A stretch of 64,000 nt of DNA from DATFDN01 sp963830565 (GTDB lineage: Bacteria > Pseudomonadota > Alphaproteobacteria > Acetobacterales > Acetobacteraceae): assembly GCA_963830565.1 (NCBI GenBank), contig CAWHMO010000002.1:248001-312000 (forward strand), written 5' to 3'. Positions 1 through 7,906 of the stretch are shown here, in pieces; the stretch's first letter is position 1, and each line of letters starts with the position of its first letter. The position numbers and the translations under genes are program-made. The notes under the pieces are model-generated. The model was not told the DNA's origin, ran no database searches, and worked only from the letters and a program-made list of their open reading frames with translations.

Positions 1-10
1 TTCGACCGAG

Positions 11-427
11 ATGAGGCGAATGCCCGCTAGCTTCTTCGACACCAACGTCCTCGTCTACATCGCGTCGAGCGATGCCATGAAGGCCGACAGAGCGGAAAGG
101 ATCATCGCCGGCGGCGGCGCGATCAGCGTGCAGGTTCTCAACGAACTCGCCAATGTCGCTCGCCGCAAGATGCGACTGTCGTGGACAGATGCAAATGCGT
201 TCCTCTCCATGCTGCGCGGCCTCTTGACCGTCCATCCGGTCACAGTCGAGACGCACGAGGCAGGGCTAGCGCTAGCCGAACGGTATAGCCTTTCCATTTA
301 CGACGCCATGATCGCCGCCTCGGCGCTTCACGCCGACTGCGACACGCTGTGGTCTGAGGACATGCAGCACGGGATGGTGCTTGATGAGAGTCTGCGCATC
401 GCCAATCCGTTTCTCGTAGCGAGCTGA
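11..427 (+). CDS. PIN-domain toxin, VapC type
   Basis: A 138-residue PIN-domain protein, the length usual for VapC ribonuclease toxins. The N-terminal FFDTNVLVY carries the first metal-binding Asp, VLNEL the Glu, IYDAMIAA the second Asp and the LWSEDM region the last acidic site, so all four PIN acidic positions appear present. The start codon overlaps a TGA in another frame (positions 12-14) in an ATGA arrangement, which suggests translational coupling to an upstream gene, presumably the antitoxin, that lies mostly outside the window. VapC toxins cut tRNA or rRNA until bound by the partner antitoxin; which RNA is targeted here cannot be read from sequence. Confidence 0.85.
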   Translation: MRRMPASFFDTNVLVYIASSDAMKADRAERIIAGGGAISVQVLNELANVARRKMRLSWTDANAFLSMLRGLLTVHPVTVETHEAGLALAERYSLSIYDAMIAASALHADCDTLWSEDMQHGMVLDESLRIANPFLVAS

Positions 428-807
428 CCGTGGACAAGGAGACCAAAGGTGGCTGACTACTCGCGCAATCAATCCTCATTCCGACTCGATTGTTCTGAGC
501 GATCAAACCTTGTTGAACTGACAGGGCAATTTGTTTTCGCGGACGTCGAAGAACCGTCTCGCCGATCCGTCAGGAATTTGCGCTCTTGATTTCGCAAGGG
601 AATCCTCGCGGCTCGGACTCTGATCGGTTTCAACGACTATCGGCATCGATCGGTCAATTCTTAAAATCCGCGGGCGAGCGGAGTTAACCGCTCGGCCGAA
701 AAAAGACCGTCTGCCATGACGGGTGAAGCGTCGCCCATACATCATCACGGCTCCCTGGACTTGGCACTATCCGATTTAGCGAACGCCGATCAGGCCCGGT
801 AGGCGCC
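428..807. other. intergenic stretch without a recognised gene
   Basis: About 380 bases between the PIN toxin and the convergent reductase. It is less GC-rich than its surroundings. No open frame here shows recognisable protein features, and I see no tRNA-like fold or clear terminator. Confidence 0.6.
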
Positions 808-1590
808 TCACCATCTCTCGACCCACGGTCGTAGCACGACTTCGAACGCCCAGGTCGACCGATGCTGGCGATGCAGCTGCAAATAGGTCTCCGCGATGCA
901 GTCCGGGTCGGCCATATTGTCGTCGACGGTCGTTCCAGCCCTTCGGTGCGCGCGGGTACCGTCTTCCTGCGTCCAGCCGATCGCGGCGTCAATCGGCACA
1001 TTTGCTATGTGGATGCCCTGCGGCATCAGTTCCCTTGCCATGCTCTGTGCGAGTCCGGACTTGGCATGACATGCCATTGTAAAGGCGCCGCTCGATGGAA
1101 ACCCTTTGAGCGCTGCGCTCGCGTTCGTGAAGATGATCGTTCCTTTCGTGCCGTTGGCGTTCGTTTTATTCTCGCGCATGAGTTGAGCTGCCTGCTGACC
1201 CACCAAAAACGCGCTGAATGCCGAATTCCGAAGTGTCTCGAGCACCATGCCTGGGTCGGCTTCGGTAATGCCCTTGTGAAAAATGCCGGGGACCCGGCCG
1301 TCGATGTTGTGCATGACAAGCGTAGGAGCCCCAAGCTCTCGAACGACATTCTGGAACAGCAACTCTACAGCTGTCGGTTCGCCTGCATCGCACTCGTATC
1401 GACGCACGCCATGTGTTTTCTCCAGGTTCAGCAGGACCGACTTATCCGGATTCCTGGCCGCGATGCCGACACGCATGCCGCTTTTCGCGAACAGCCTCGC
1501 GCAACTCGAACTGATCCCGGGGCCACCTCCAACGATGAGTGCAACGTCCTGTATGGAAGGTTGAGGGCCACTTTTGTCGGATTGGGTCAT
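808..1590 (-). CDS. SDR-family oxidoreductase with atypical active site
   Basis: A Rossmann-fold short-chain dehydrogenase of about 260 residues. The N-terminal nucleotide-binding glycines are seen in ALIVGGGPGISSSCARLF, and the distal segment GLAQSMARELMPQGIHIANV matches a subfamily close to the glucose and SDR-like reductases. The catalytic Ser region is present (TNASAALKG), but where classical SDRs have Tyr-x-x-x-Lys this protein has ACHAK, so the Lys is kept and the Tyr is not. I chose the second ATG (1590) because GGGAG lies 8 nt before it; an upstream in-frame ATG at 1605 lacks a ribosome site. It is transcribed in the same direction as the TetR gene upstream. Substrate unknown. Confidence 0.75.
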   Translation of the reverse strand: MTQSDKSGPQPSIQDVALIVGGGPGISSSCARLFAKSGMRVGIAARNPDKSVLLNLEKTHGVRRYECDAGEPTAVELLFQNVVRELGAPTLVMHNIDGRVPGIFHKGITEADPGMVLETLRNSAFSAFLVGQQAAQLMRENKTNANGTKGTIIFTNASAALKGFPSSGAFTMACHAKSGLAQSMARELMPQGIHIANVPIDAAIGWTQEDGTRAHRRAGTTVDDNMADPDCIAETYLQLHRQHRSTWAFEVVLRPWVERW

Positions 1591-1643
1591 GTGTCGTGCT
1601 CCCATGTGTCGTTCAGGAAAATGAGCGAGGACGCCAGGTGTGG

Positions 1644-2189
1644 CTAACGCGACGCCAATCGGGTCCGCGCGGCGGCCAGTATGCGGTCCGACAATTCCGG
1701 ATCGTCGACGGCGCGCGCCAAGGTCAGCGCGCCGACCATCGTCGCGACAATGGCCAGCGCCTCGTCCTCGGACTTGCGGCGGCCCGGCATCAGACCGGCG
1801 ATCCGTTTCATGACCGCCCGCACGGCGTCCGTGAAGCTGTGCCGGATCGCGGCGCCCTGGCGCGGGATTTCACCCGCCAGAGCCGCCATCACGCAACCAT
1901 CGCCGCGCCGTTCCCGATGGTCCGCGGACAGGTACCGGGTGATGTAGTCGTCCAGAGTCCCGGTGTCGCTCATGCGTGCCGAACTCGTACTCAGGGCGTG
2001 ACTTAACGCCTCGGCGGCCAGACGTTCCTTGGAGCCGAACTGGCTGTACAGGCTGCCGTGGGTCAGTCCGGCGGCGTCGGTCAGGGCATCGACGCCAACG
2101 CCTGACAGGCCGTGCTCCCGGAACAACCGGGCGGCCTCGGTCAGGATACGCTCCCGATTCTCGGCTGCTTTTTCCTTTGAAACCCGCAT
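1644..2189 (-). CDS. TetR/AcrR-family transcriptional regulator
   Basis: A one-domain TetR repressor of about 181 residues. The helix-turn-helix lies at roughly residues 10-55, with the recognition helix in DALTDAAGLTHGSLYSQFGS; the rest is the ligand-binding helical domain. The ATG at 2189 is preferred over a further upstream start (2219) because AAGGTGGAG precedes it. It is divergent from the SDR-MFS pair, and the gap between them contains two palindromes that are good operator candidates, so it probably represses that pair and perhaps itself. The inducer is unknown; the targets suggest a small toxic or aromatic compound. Confidence 0.85.
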   Translation of the reverse strand: MRVSKEKAAENRERILTEAARLFREHGLSGVGVDALTDAAGLTHGSLYSQFGSKERLAAEALSHALSTSSARMSDTGTLDDYITRYLSADHRERRGDGCVMAALAGEIPRQGAAIRHSFTDAVRAVMKRIAGLMPGRRKSEDEALAIVATMVGALTLARAVDDPELSDRILAAARTRLASR

Positions 2190-2231
2190 GACTCCACCTT
2201 CTCGGCCGCGCGAAAACACGCCTTGACATTA

Positions 2232-2276
2232 TTAATGGCGATCGCCACTAATGGTGTCAATCATGACGATCGTCAT
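2232..2276. promoter_or_regulatory. paired palindromic operators in the TetR/SDR divergent promoter
   Basis: Two inverted repeats share an NCGATCGN core. The first, TTAATGGCGATCGCCACTAA (2232-2251), is a 20-bp palindrome with one mismatched pair; the second, ATGACGATCGTCAT (2263-2276), is perfect over 14 bp. Their centres are 28 bp apart. A TTGACA box at 2223-2228 and a weak ACTAAT at 2247-2252, spaced 18 bp, would place a promoter for the rightward SDR gene directly over the first palindrome. TetR proteins bind such sites as dimers. That both sites bind this TetR is an inference from position and symmetry. Confidence 0.6.
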
Positions 2277-2310
2277 CAATACGACGATCCCCAACTGGCG
2301 GAGTCCCACA

Positions 2311-3114
2311 ATGTCAAATTCCAACACCGCGCTCATCACCGGCGCATCCGCCGGCATTGGCGCCGTATACGCGGACCGCCTGGCACGCCGTGGCCATGAC
2401 CTGATCCTGGTGGCGCGCGATGAAACCCGGCTGAACGCTCTGGCCGCACGCTTGCGTGCCGAGACCGGCCGTTCCGTGGACATTCTGACCGCGGACCTGG
2501 CGGCGCGGTCGGATCTGTTGCGGGTCGAACACCGGCTGGGTCAGGATCCGTCCATTTGCATGCTGGTGAACAACGCGGGCGTCGCCGTCTCCGGGCGGAT
2601 GCATGGTTCCGACGTGGACCGGCTGGAGGCGATGGTGAACATCAACATCACGGCGGCACTCCGCCTGGCGCATGCCGCCGTCGAGGGTTTCGTGGCGCGT
2701 GGCCGGGGGACGCTGATCAATGTCTCTTCCGTTCTGGCCCTGGCGCCCGAGCGGTTCAACGCCGTCTACAGCGGGACCAAATCCTTCATGCTGAACCTCA
2801 GCATGGCGCTGCAGACTGAGCTGGCGAACACCGGCATCCGCGTCCAGGCAGTGCTACCCGGTGCCACCCGCACCGAACTCTGGGGCAAGGCCGGCGTCGA
2901 TGTCGCGGCGATGCCGGCGGACAGGCTTATGGACGTCGACGAAATGGTCGACGCGGCGCTCGCGGGTCTGGACATCGGCGAGGTGGTGACAATCCCCTCC
3001 TTGCCGGACATGGCCGAGTGGTCGCGGTTCAACGACGCGCGTCTCGCGATGGGACCGAATTTGTCGCTGGCGCACTCGGCCAGGCGATACCATAGGGCGG
3101 GAGAAGCGGCGTGA
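2311..3114 (+). CDS. SDR-family NAD(P)-dependent oxidoreductase
   Basis: A classical short-chain dehydrogenase of 267 residues, of the DltE/YciK-like group. TGASAGIG binds the cofactor, LVNNAGVA stabilises the fold, and the catalytic Ser (LINVSSVL) and YSGTK are intact. The ATG at 2311 is chosen because GGCGGAG lies about 7 nt upstream; an earlier in-frame ATG at 2251 sits within the putative operator. The stop overlaps the GTG start of the MFS gene (GTGA), so the two are translationally coupled. It is likely controlled by the divergent TetR gene. The substrate is not evident; pairing with an exporter suggests detoxification of a carbonyl compound. Confidence 0.85.
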   Translation: MSNSNTALITGASAGIGAVYADRLARRGHDLILVARDETRLNALAARLRAETGRSVDILTADLAARSDLLRVEHRLGQDPSICMLVNNAGVAVSGRMHGSDVDRLEAMVNINITAALRLAHAAVEGFVARGRGTLINVSSVLALAPERFNAVYSGTKSFMLNLSMALQTELANTGIRVQAVLPGATRTELWGKAGVDVAAMPADRLMDVDEMVDAALAGLDIGEVVTIPSLPDMAEWSRFNDARLAMGPNLSLAHSARRYHRAGEAA

Positions 3115-4499
3115 CCGCGGCAACGAGGCCGGGTCAGGTCCTGGCTATCGTTTGCGCCGGCATCGTGCTGGCCAATCTCGACCTGTTCATCGTCAATGTG
3201 GCGCTGCCGAACATCGCGCAGGAGTTCAATGACGCGAATCTGGGGAATCTGTCCTGGATTCTGAACGGCTATGCCATCGTTTACGCGGCGTTGCTGGTAT
3301 TTTGTGGCAGGCTGGCCGAACGCTTCCCACGAAACAAAAGTTTCCTCGCGGGCATCGCCGTGTTCACCGCTGCGTCGGCCGCCTGCGCCCTCGCGAGCAG
3401 TGTCGAAACCCTGGTCGCGTTCCGTCTTGTGCAGGCGGCCGGGGCGGCGCTGCTCACCCCGACGTCGTTGGGGCTGATCCTGGCGACCTTCCCGGCTGAG
3501 CGCCGCGGCGGCGCGGTCCGCGTCTGGGCCGCGGTCGGCGGGTTCGCCGCCGCTCTGGGACCTTTGGTAGGCGGATTGCTGGTCACGGCCAGTTGGCGGT
3601 GGATTTTTCTGGTCAACGTGCCGATTGGTCTGCTCGCATTGGTGGTGGGCTGGATCAAACTCCCCAGGGTTTCCGGCCACAACGTTCCTACGCCGCATTT
3701 TTCGGCGGCCGCTCTGATCACCGCCGGCATTGCCACGCTGATATTCGGGATCGTGAAGCTGAACGACTGGGGTTGGAATGCGCCCGCGGTCGCGCTGAGC
3801 TTCGCGGCGGCGGCTGCGATGTTGGCATTGTTTGTTGCTCACTGCCTGCGATCCGACAATCCGTTCGTCGATCCGGCCCTGTTTCGGATCGGGGATTTCA
3901 CTCGTGCGACTTTGACGATGGCCCCGTTCTCGACCGCGTTCGGCGGTTTTCTGCTCTCGCTCGTGTTGTGGGAGGAAGGCCTATGGCACTGGCCCGCCAT
4001 GAAGATCGGTCTGGCCATCGCGCCGGGTCCCTTCATGGTTCCCGTCACGTCGTTGTTGTTGGCCGGACGGTTGATCGCCCGTTTCGGCGCCGCGGCGGTC
4101 GTGGCGGCGGAACTCGTCGTCTTCGCCGCAGGCGTGATCGTGTGGGCAGTGCTGGCCGGATCGCACCCCGACCTGGGGTTCGCTGTCCTCTGCGTGATTC
4201 CGTCGGGCATCGGTGTCGGGCTGACGCTGCCGACGCTGATGGGGGTCGGCACCTCGGCGCTTCCGGCGTCATCGTTCGCAACCGGGTCCGGCGTGATCAA
4301 CATGGTTCGCCAGATCGGTTTCGCCGTCGGCGTCGCCATCTTCGTCGCCATCGTCGGATCCCCCGGATCGGCGGAGGCACACATGGCGGCGTTTCGTCTC
4401 GCCTGGTGGGTGATGGCGGTGATCACCGCGCTTGGCCTGCTTCCGCTGCTTCTGCTGCGGCGATGGAGGCACACCCCTGCCGTCATGGAACCCGCCTAA
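3111..4499 (+). CDS. MFS transporter, DHA2 (EmrB/QacA) type
   Basis: A 462-residue polytopic inner-membrane protein with many hydrophobic helices over its whole length, consistent with the proton-driven drug exporters of the 14-helix DHA2 family. The first helix contains NLDLFIVNVALP, the signature start of this family, and the motif A loop is CGRLAERFPRNKSF. It starts at a GTG that overlaps the SDR stop codon, so it forms one unit with that gene. The likely role is export of a compound sensed by the TetR regulator. It ends just before an Old Yellow Enzyme fragment. Confidence 0.85.
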   Translation: MTAATRPGQVLAIVCAGIVLANLDLFIVNVALPNIAQEFNDANLGNLSWILNGYAIVYAALLVFCGRLAERFPRNKSFLAGIAVFTAASAACALASSVETLVAFRLVQAAGAALLTPTSLGLILATFPAERRGGAVRVWAAVGGFAAALGPLVGGLLVTASWRWIFLVNVPIGLLALVVGWIKLPRVSGHNVPTPHFSAAALITAGIATLIFGIVKLNDWGWNAPAVALSFAAAAAMLALFVAHCLRSDNPFVDPALFRIGDFTRATLTMAPFSTAFGGFLLSLVLWEEGLWHWPAMKIGLAIAPGPFMVPVTSLLLAGRLIARFGAAAVVAAELVVFAAGVIVWAVLAGSHPDLGFAVLCVIPSGIGVGLTLPTLMGVGTSALPASSFATGSGVINMVRQIGFAVGVAIFVAIVGSPGSAEAHMAAFRLAWWVMAVITALGLLPLLLLRRWRHTPAVMEPA

Positions 4500-4500
4500 A

Positions 4501-4719
4501 TTGGCCCGACCCAACATTTGTGTCGCGAATAGCGGCTACGACTTGGAACTCGCCACGTCGCGGTTGGCCGAGGGCAAGGCCAACCTGTTCGCCTTTGGTC
4601 GGCCGTTCATCCCCAAGCCCGACCTTGCGGAAAGGCTGAAAACCGGTGCTCCGCAGGAAATGCTCAACCAGGCCACGCTCCATGGCGGCGGCGCCGAGGA
4701 TGTACGGACTATCCCGCCA
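4501..4719 (+). pseudogene. C-terminal fragment of an Old Yellow Enzyme family reductase
   Basis: About 73 codons read like the tail of an NADH:flavin oxidoreductase of the Old Yellow Enzyme family. NSGYDLELATSRLAEGKANL, then AFGRPFIPKPDLAERLKTG and HGGGAEDVRTIPP, correspond to the final phosphate-binding segment and C-terminal loop of alkene reductases. The catalytic barrel before it is absent, because the MFS gene ends directly upstream. The frame stays open to 4824 but loses resemblance. It looks like the leftover of a deletion that joined the MFS gene to a former reductase gene. Confidence 0.7.
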
Positions 4720-4848
4720 TCGCAGCCTCAAGTCGTCGCCGACCCCATGGGGCCGCGCGCAGGCGCGGCCCCGATCCAGTCACGTTGGCTGCCGCAGCGG
4801 TTCCGTCCGGGGGCCGGCGTTTAGCAAGACAGCGGAGAACAGAAAATC

Positions 4849-5850
4849 ATGAAAGCCTTCATCCTCGATCGATACAAGAAGAAGGGAGCCCTGCGGTTTG
4901 GCGACATGCCGGAGCCGCAGCTGCGGGACGGTGATGTGCTGGTCGAAATCCATGCCGCTGGCCTCAACCAACTCGACTCCAAGATCAGGGACGGAGAGTT
5001 CAAACTCGTTCTGCCTTATCGCTTGCCGCTCATTCTCGGCAATGACGTGGCCGGGGTCGTAGTCCGGGTCGGACGCAACGTGCGGCGGTTCAAGCTGGGC
5101 GACGAGGTCTATGCGCGGCCACATCAGGACCGGATCGGGACTTTCGCGGATTTCATTGCGATGAATGAAGCCGACGTCGCGCTGAAGCCGAAGAACCTCA
5201 CCATGGAAGAAGCGGCTTCAATCCCTCTGGCGGGTCTGACCGCCTGGCAGGTGCTGATTGAACGCGCCAAGCTGAAGAAGGGGCAGAAGGTTCTCATCCA
5301 CGCGGGCTCGGGTGGCGTGGGAACATTCGCGGTTCAGCTTGCGAAGCACATTGGCGCGACCGTGGCGACGACGACGAGCTCGGCGAATGTCGATCTGGTC
5401 AAGAGTCTCGGCACGGATGTCGTGATCGACTACAAGAAAGAGGATTTCGAGAAGGTCCTGAGAGATTACGACGTCGTTCTGAACAGTCTAGGCACCGATA
5501 CGCTCGAAAAATCTCTCAAGGTGCTGAAGCCCGGCGGACAGCTCCTTTCCATCTCCGGTCCGCCGGATGTCGCGTTCGCGAAGGAAAACGGGTCGAACTG
5601 GTTCTTGCAGCAGGTCATGCGTCTATTGAGCCTCGGCATCCGCGGGAAGGCCAGGCGCGGTCGCGTCGGCTATTCGTTTGTTTTCATGAGAGCGAACGGA
5701 GAGCAGTTGCGCGAGATCACGTCTCTCATTGAATCCGGATTCATTCGCCCGGTCATGGACCGCGTCTTTCCCTTCCAAGCGACAAACGACGCCCTAGCTT
5801 ACATCGAGACAGGACGCTCGAAAGGCAAGGTCGTCGTCAAGGTGAGATAA
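4849..5850 (+). CDS. NADPH:quinone oxidoreductase-like MDR protein
   Basis: A 333-residue medium-chain dehydrogenase/reductase of the zinc-free quinone-oxidoreductase type. The N-terminal GroES-like half holds LILGNDVAGVVVRVG, and the cofactor-binding loop is HAGSGGVGTFAVQLAKHIGA. The structural and catalytic zinc cysteines of alcohol dehydrogenases are not seen. A GGAGA lies 11 nt before the ATG. The family reduces quinones or enones using NADPH. Its position after a TetR-SDR-MFS-OYE array fits a reactive-electrophile stress locus, though it may have its own promoter in the 129-nt gap upstream. Confidence 0.85.
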   Translation: MKAFILDRYKKKGALRFGDMPEPQLRDGDVLVEIHAAGLNQLDSKIRDGEFKLVLPYRLPLILGNDVAGVVVRVGRNVRRFKLGDEVYARPHQDRIGTFADFIAMNEADVALKPKNLTMEEAASIPLAGLTAWQVLIERAKLKKGQKVLIHAGSGGVGTFAVQLAKHIGATVATTTSSANVDLVKSLGTDVVIDYKKEDFEKVLRDYDVVLNSLGTDTLEKSLKVLKPGGQLLSISGPPDVAFAKENGSNWFLQQVMRLLSLGIRGKARRGRVGYSFVFMRANGEQLREITSLIESGFIRPVMDRVFPFQATNDALAYIETGRSKGKVVVKVR

Positions 5851-6185
5851 CACGGCCTCGCCTTTATTGGCCCTATCAACCGCCCACGGCTCGGCTCGCC
5901 CATGAATGGGGAGCATAGGCGGCAAAGGATCTGATTGGGCAAGTCTGCCGCGATAAGCGAAGCGACGAGCACATGCATGTTCCATCAGCCGCAATTCGGC
6001 CAAGCAGCACCTGGAAGAGTGTGCCGACCAAGTTCGTCGATGTTGACGGCGGGTGGAATCCCCGAGTGGTCGACGGCATCGCCACGAGACGTAGCGTGAT
6101 CGCCTTCCACTATCGACTACTATCGCAGGGACAATATCGTCTCTCGTACCCTGGACCATCCTCCTCTACTCCACAGTACTCTCCC
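5851..6185. other. intergenic stretch with a possible hydrolase fossil
   Basis: No intact gene lies between the quinone-reductase-like gene and guaA. The only protein-like signal is the short fragment at 6006-6107 described separately. The final 60 bases are less GC-rich and could contain the end of the guaA transcript, but I see no convincing terminator hairpin. Confidence 0.5.
6006..6107 (+). pseudogene. possible alpha/beta-hydrolase N-terminal remnant
   Basis: The translated stretch STWKSVPTKFVDVDG followed at once by GWNPRVVDGIATRRSVIAF resembles two blocks of the N-terminus of a common alpha/beta-hydrolase group, where the first block (KFVDVNG) is normally separated from the second (WDPAVTDGLA..VILF) by about 25 residues of the first strands. 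If so, this is a fossil with an internal deletion. The match is short, so this remains tentative. Confidence 0.35.
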
Positions 6186-7763
6186 TCACTCCCACTCGAT
6201 CGTCCCCGGCGGCTTGCTCGTAATATCGTACGTCACGCGGTTGAGCCCCCGCACCTCGTTGACGATGCGGTTGGCGACGCGGGCGAGGAAGCCGGCATCG
6301 AACGGATAGACATCGGCGGTCATGCCGTCGGTGCTGGTCACGGCGCGCAGCGCGCAGGCATGGTCGTAGGTGCGCTGATCGCCCATCACGCCCACGGTCC
6401 GCACCGGTAGCAGCACCGCGAAGGCCTGCCAGATCGCGTCGTACAGCCCCGCCGCGCGGATCTCCTCCAGGAAGATCGCGTCGGCGCGGCGCAACAGTGT
6501 CGAGCTTCTCACTTGTGATCGCGCCGGGGATGCGGATGGCGAGGCCGGGGCCGGGGAACGGATGGCGGCCGACGATCGCCTCCGGAATGGAAAGCGCGCG
6601 GCCGAGCGCGCGCACCTCGTCCTTGAACAATTCGCGCAGCGGCTCGACCAGCTTCAGCCGCATCCGTTCGGGCAGGCCGCCCACGTTGTGGTGCGACTTG
6701 ATGGTGGCCGAAGGCCCGCCGGCGACGCTGACGGATTCGATCACGTCCGGATAGAGCGTGCCTTGCGCCAGGAAGTCGGCCCCGCCGAGCCTGGCCGCCT
6801 CCTGCTCGAACACCTCGACGAACAGCCGCCCAATCGTCTTGCGTTTGGATTCGGGGTCGGTGACGCCGTCCAGCGCCGCCAGGAACAGCGCGGATGCGTC
6901 GCGATGCACCAGGCGGATGTTGAACCGGTCGCGGAAGGTGGCGACCACCTCCTCGGCCTCGCCGGCGCGCAGCAAGCCGTGATCGACGAAGATGCAGGTG
7001 AGCTGGTCACCGACCGCCTCGTGGATCAGCACGGCGGCGACCGAGGAATCCACGCCTCCCGACAGGCCGCAGATCACCCGCCCGACGCCGATCTGCGCGC
7101 GCAGCCGGGCGATCTCCGCCTCGCGGAAGCCCTGCATGGTCCAGGAGCCGGACAGGCCGGCGACGGAGTGCGTGAAATTGCGCAGCAGCGCCGCGCCGTG
7201 CGGCGTGTGGACCACCTCGGGGTGAAATTGCACGCCGTAGATGCGGCGCTGATCGTCGGCGATGGCGGCGAAGGGGGCGCCATCGCTGACCGCGACGGTG
7301 CGAAACCCTGATGGCAGGCGCGTCACCCGGTCGCCGTGGCTCATCCACACAAGCTCGCGCGCGCCGATGCTCCACACGCCCTCGAACAGGATGCAGGGGG
7401 CTTGCACGTCAACGAAGGCACGGCCGAACTCGCGATGGCCGGACGGCGCGACCTCGCCGCCCAGCTCGGCGCAGATCAGCTGTTCGCCGTAGCAGATGCC
7501 CAGCACCGGCACATTCAGCTCAAAGATGCCCGCCGGCGCGCGCGGCGCATGCGCCTCATGCACCGAGGCCGGGCCGCCGGACAGGATTAGCGCGCGCGGC
7601 GCCCAGGCGCGAATGCGCGCGGGATCAGTGGTGCAGGGCCAGATCTCGCAATAGACGCCGGATTCACGCACGCGACGGGCGATAAGCTGTGTGGTACCTG
7701 AGCACCGAAATCCAGGATCAGCACACGCTCGGCTTCGAGCTGGGCGAGTGGGTCGTCAGCCAT
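6186..7763 (-). CDS. guaA: GMP synthase (glutamine-hydrolysing), frameshifted twice
   Basis: GMP synthase converts XMP to GMP with glutamine and ATP. The class I amidotransferase domain has GICYGEQL with the catalytic Cys and GVQFHPEV with the His; the ATP pyrophosphatase domain has the PP-loop SGGVDSSVA; the C-terminus ends in the canonical PPGTIEWE. The start at 7763 gives ERVLILDFGAQ, then the frame is lost at 7693-7700, where CAGGTACCACACAG replaces the expected Gln-Tyr-Thr-Gln codons. The middle 1.2 kb is in a second frame, and a second shift at about 6491-6501 returns to the first. The summed shift is a multiple of three. Near-perfect conservation around both points suggests sequencing indels; a true double mutant would be inactive. 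About 524 residues once repaired. Confidence 0.85.
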
Positions 7764-7770
7764 GGCCGCC

Positions 7771-7896
7771 CCTCACCCGCCGCGCCGAGACGCGGCGACC
7801 TCTCCCGCAAGCGGGAGAGGGTATTTTTTCGCCGCTCTGAATTCACCTCTCCTGCTTGCGGGAGAGGTCGGCGCGCGCAAGCGCGCCGGGTGAGGG
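7771..7896. repeat. CTCACCC-bounded hairpin repeat
   Basis: The block begins CCTCACCCG and ends GGGTGAGG, an outer inverted repeat. Inside are two near-identical hairpins, CCTCTCCCGCAAGCGGGAGA at 7799 followed by a T-run (TATTTTTT, 7822-7829), and a similar one at 7846-7867, plus a GCGCGC-rich hairpin before the right end. A related copy lies at 11747-11831. It sits between guaA and the polyprenyl synthase gene and could act as a terminator for the latter. Confidence 0.7.
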
Positions 7897-7906
7897 CACG
7901 GCGGCA

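Noticed and set aside
2766..3842. A 358-codon open frame opposite the SDR and MFS genes
   Set aside because: It is Arg/Gln/Gly-rich, has no family features, and lies antisense to two clearly conserved genes; a by-product of high GC.
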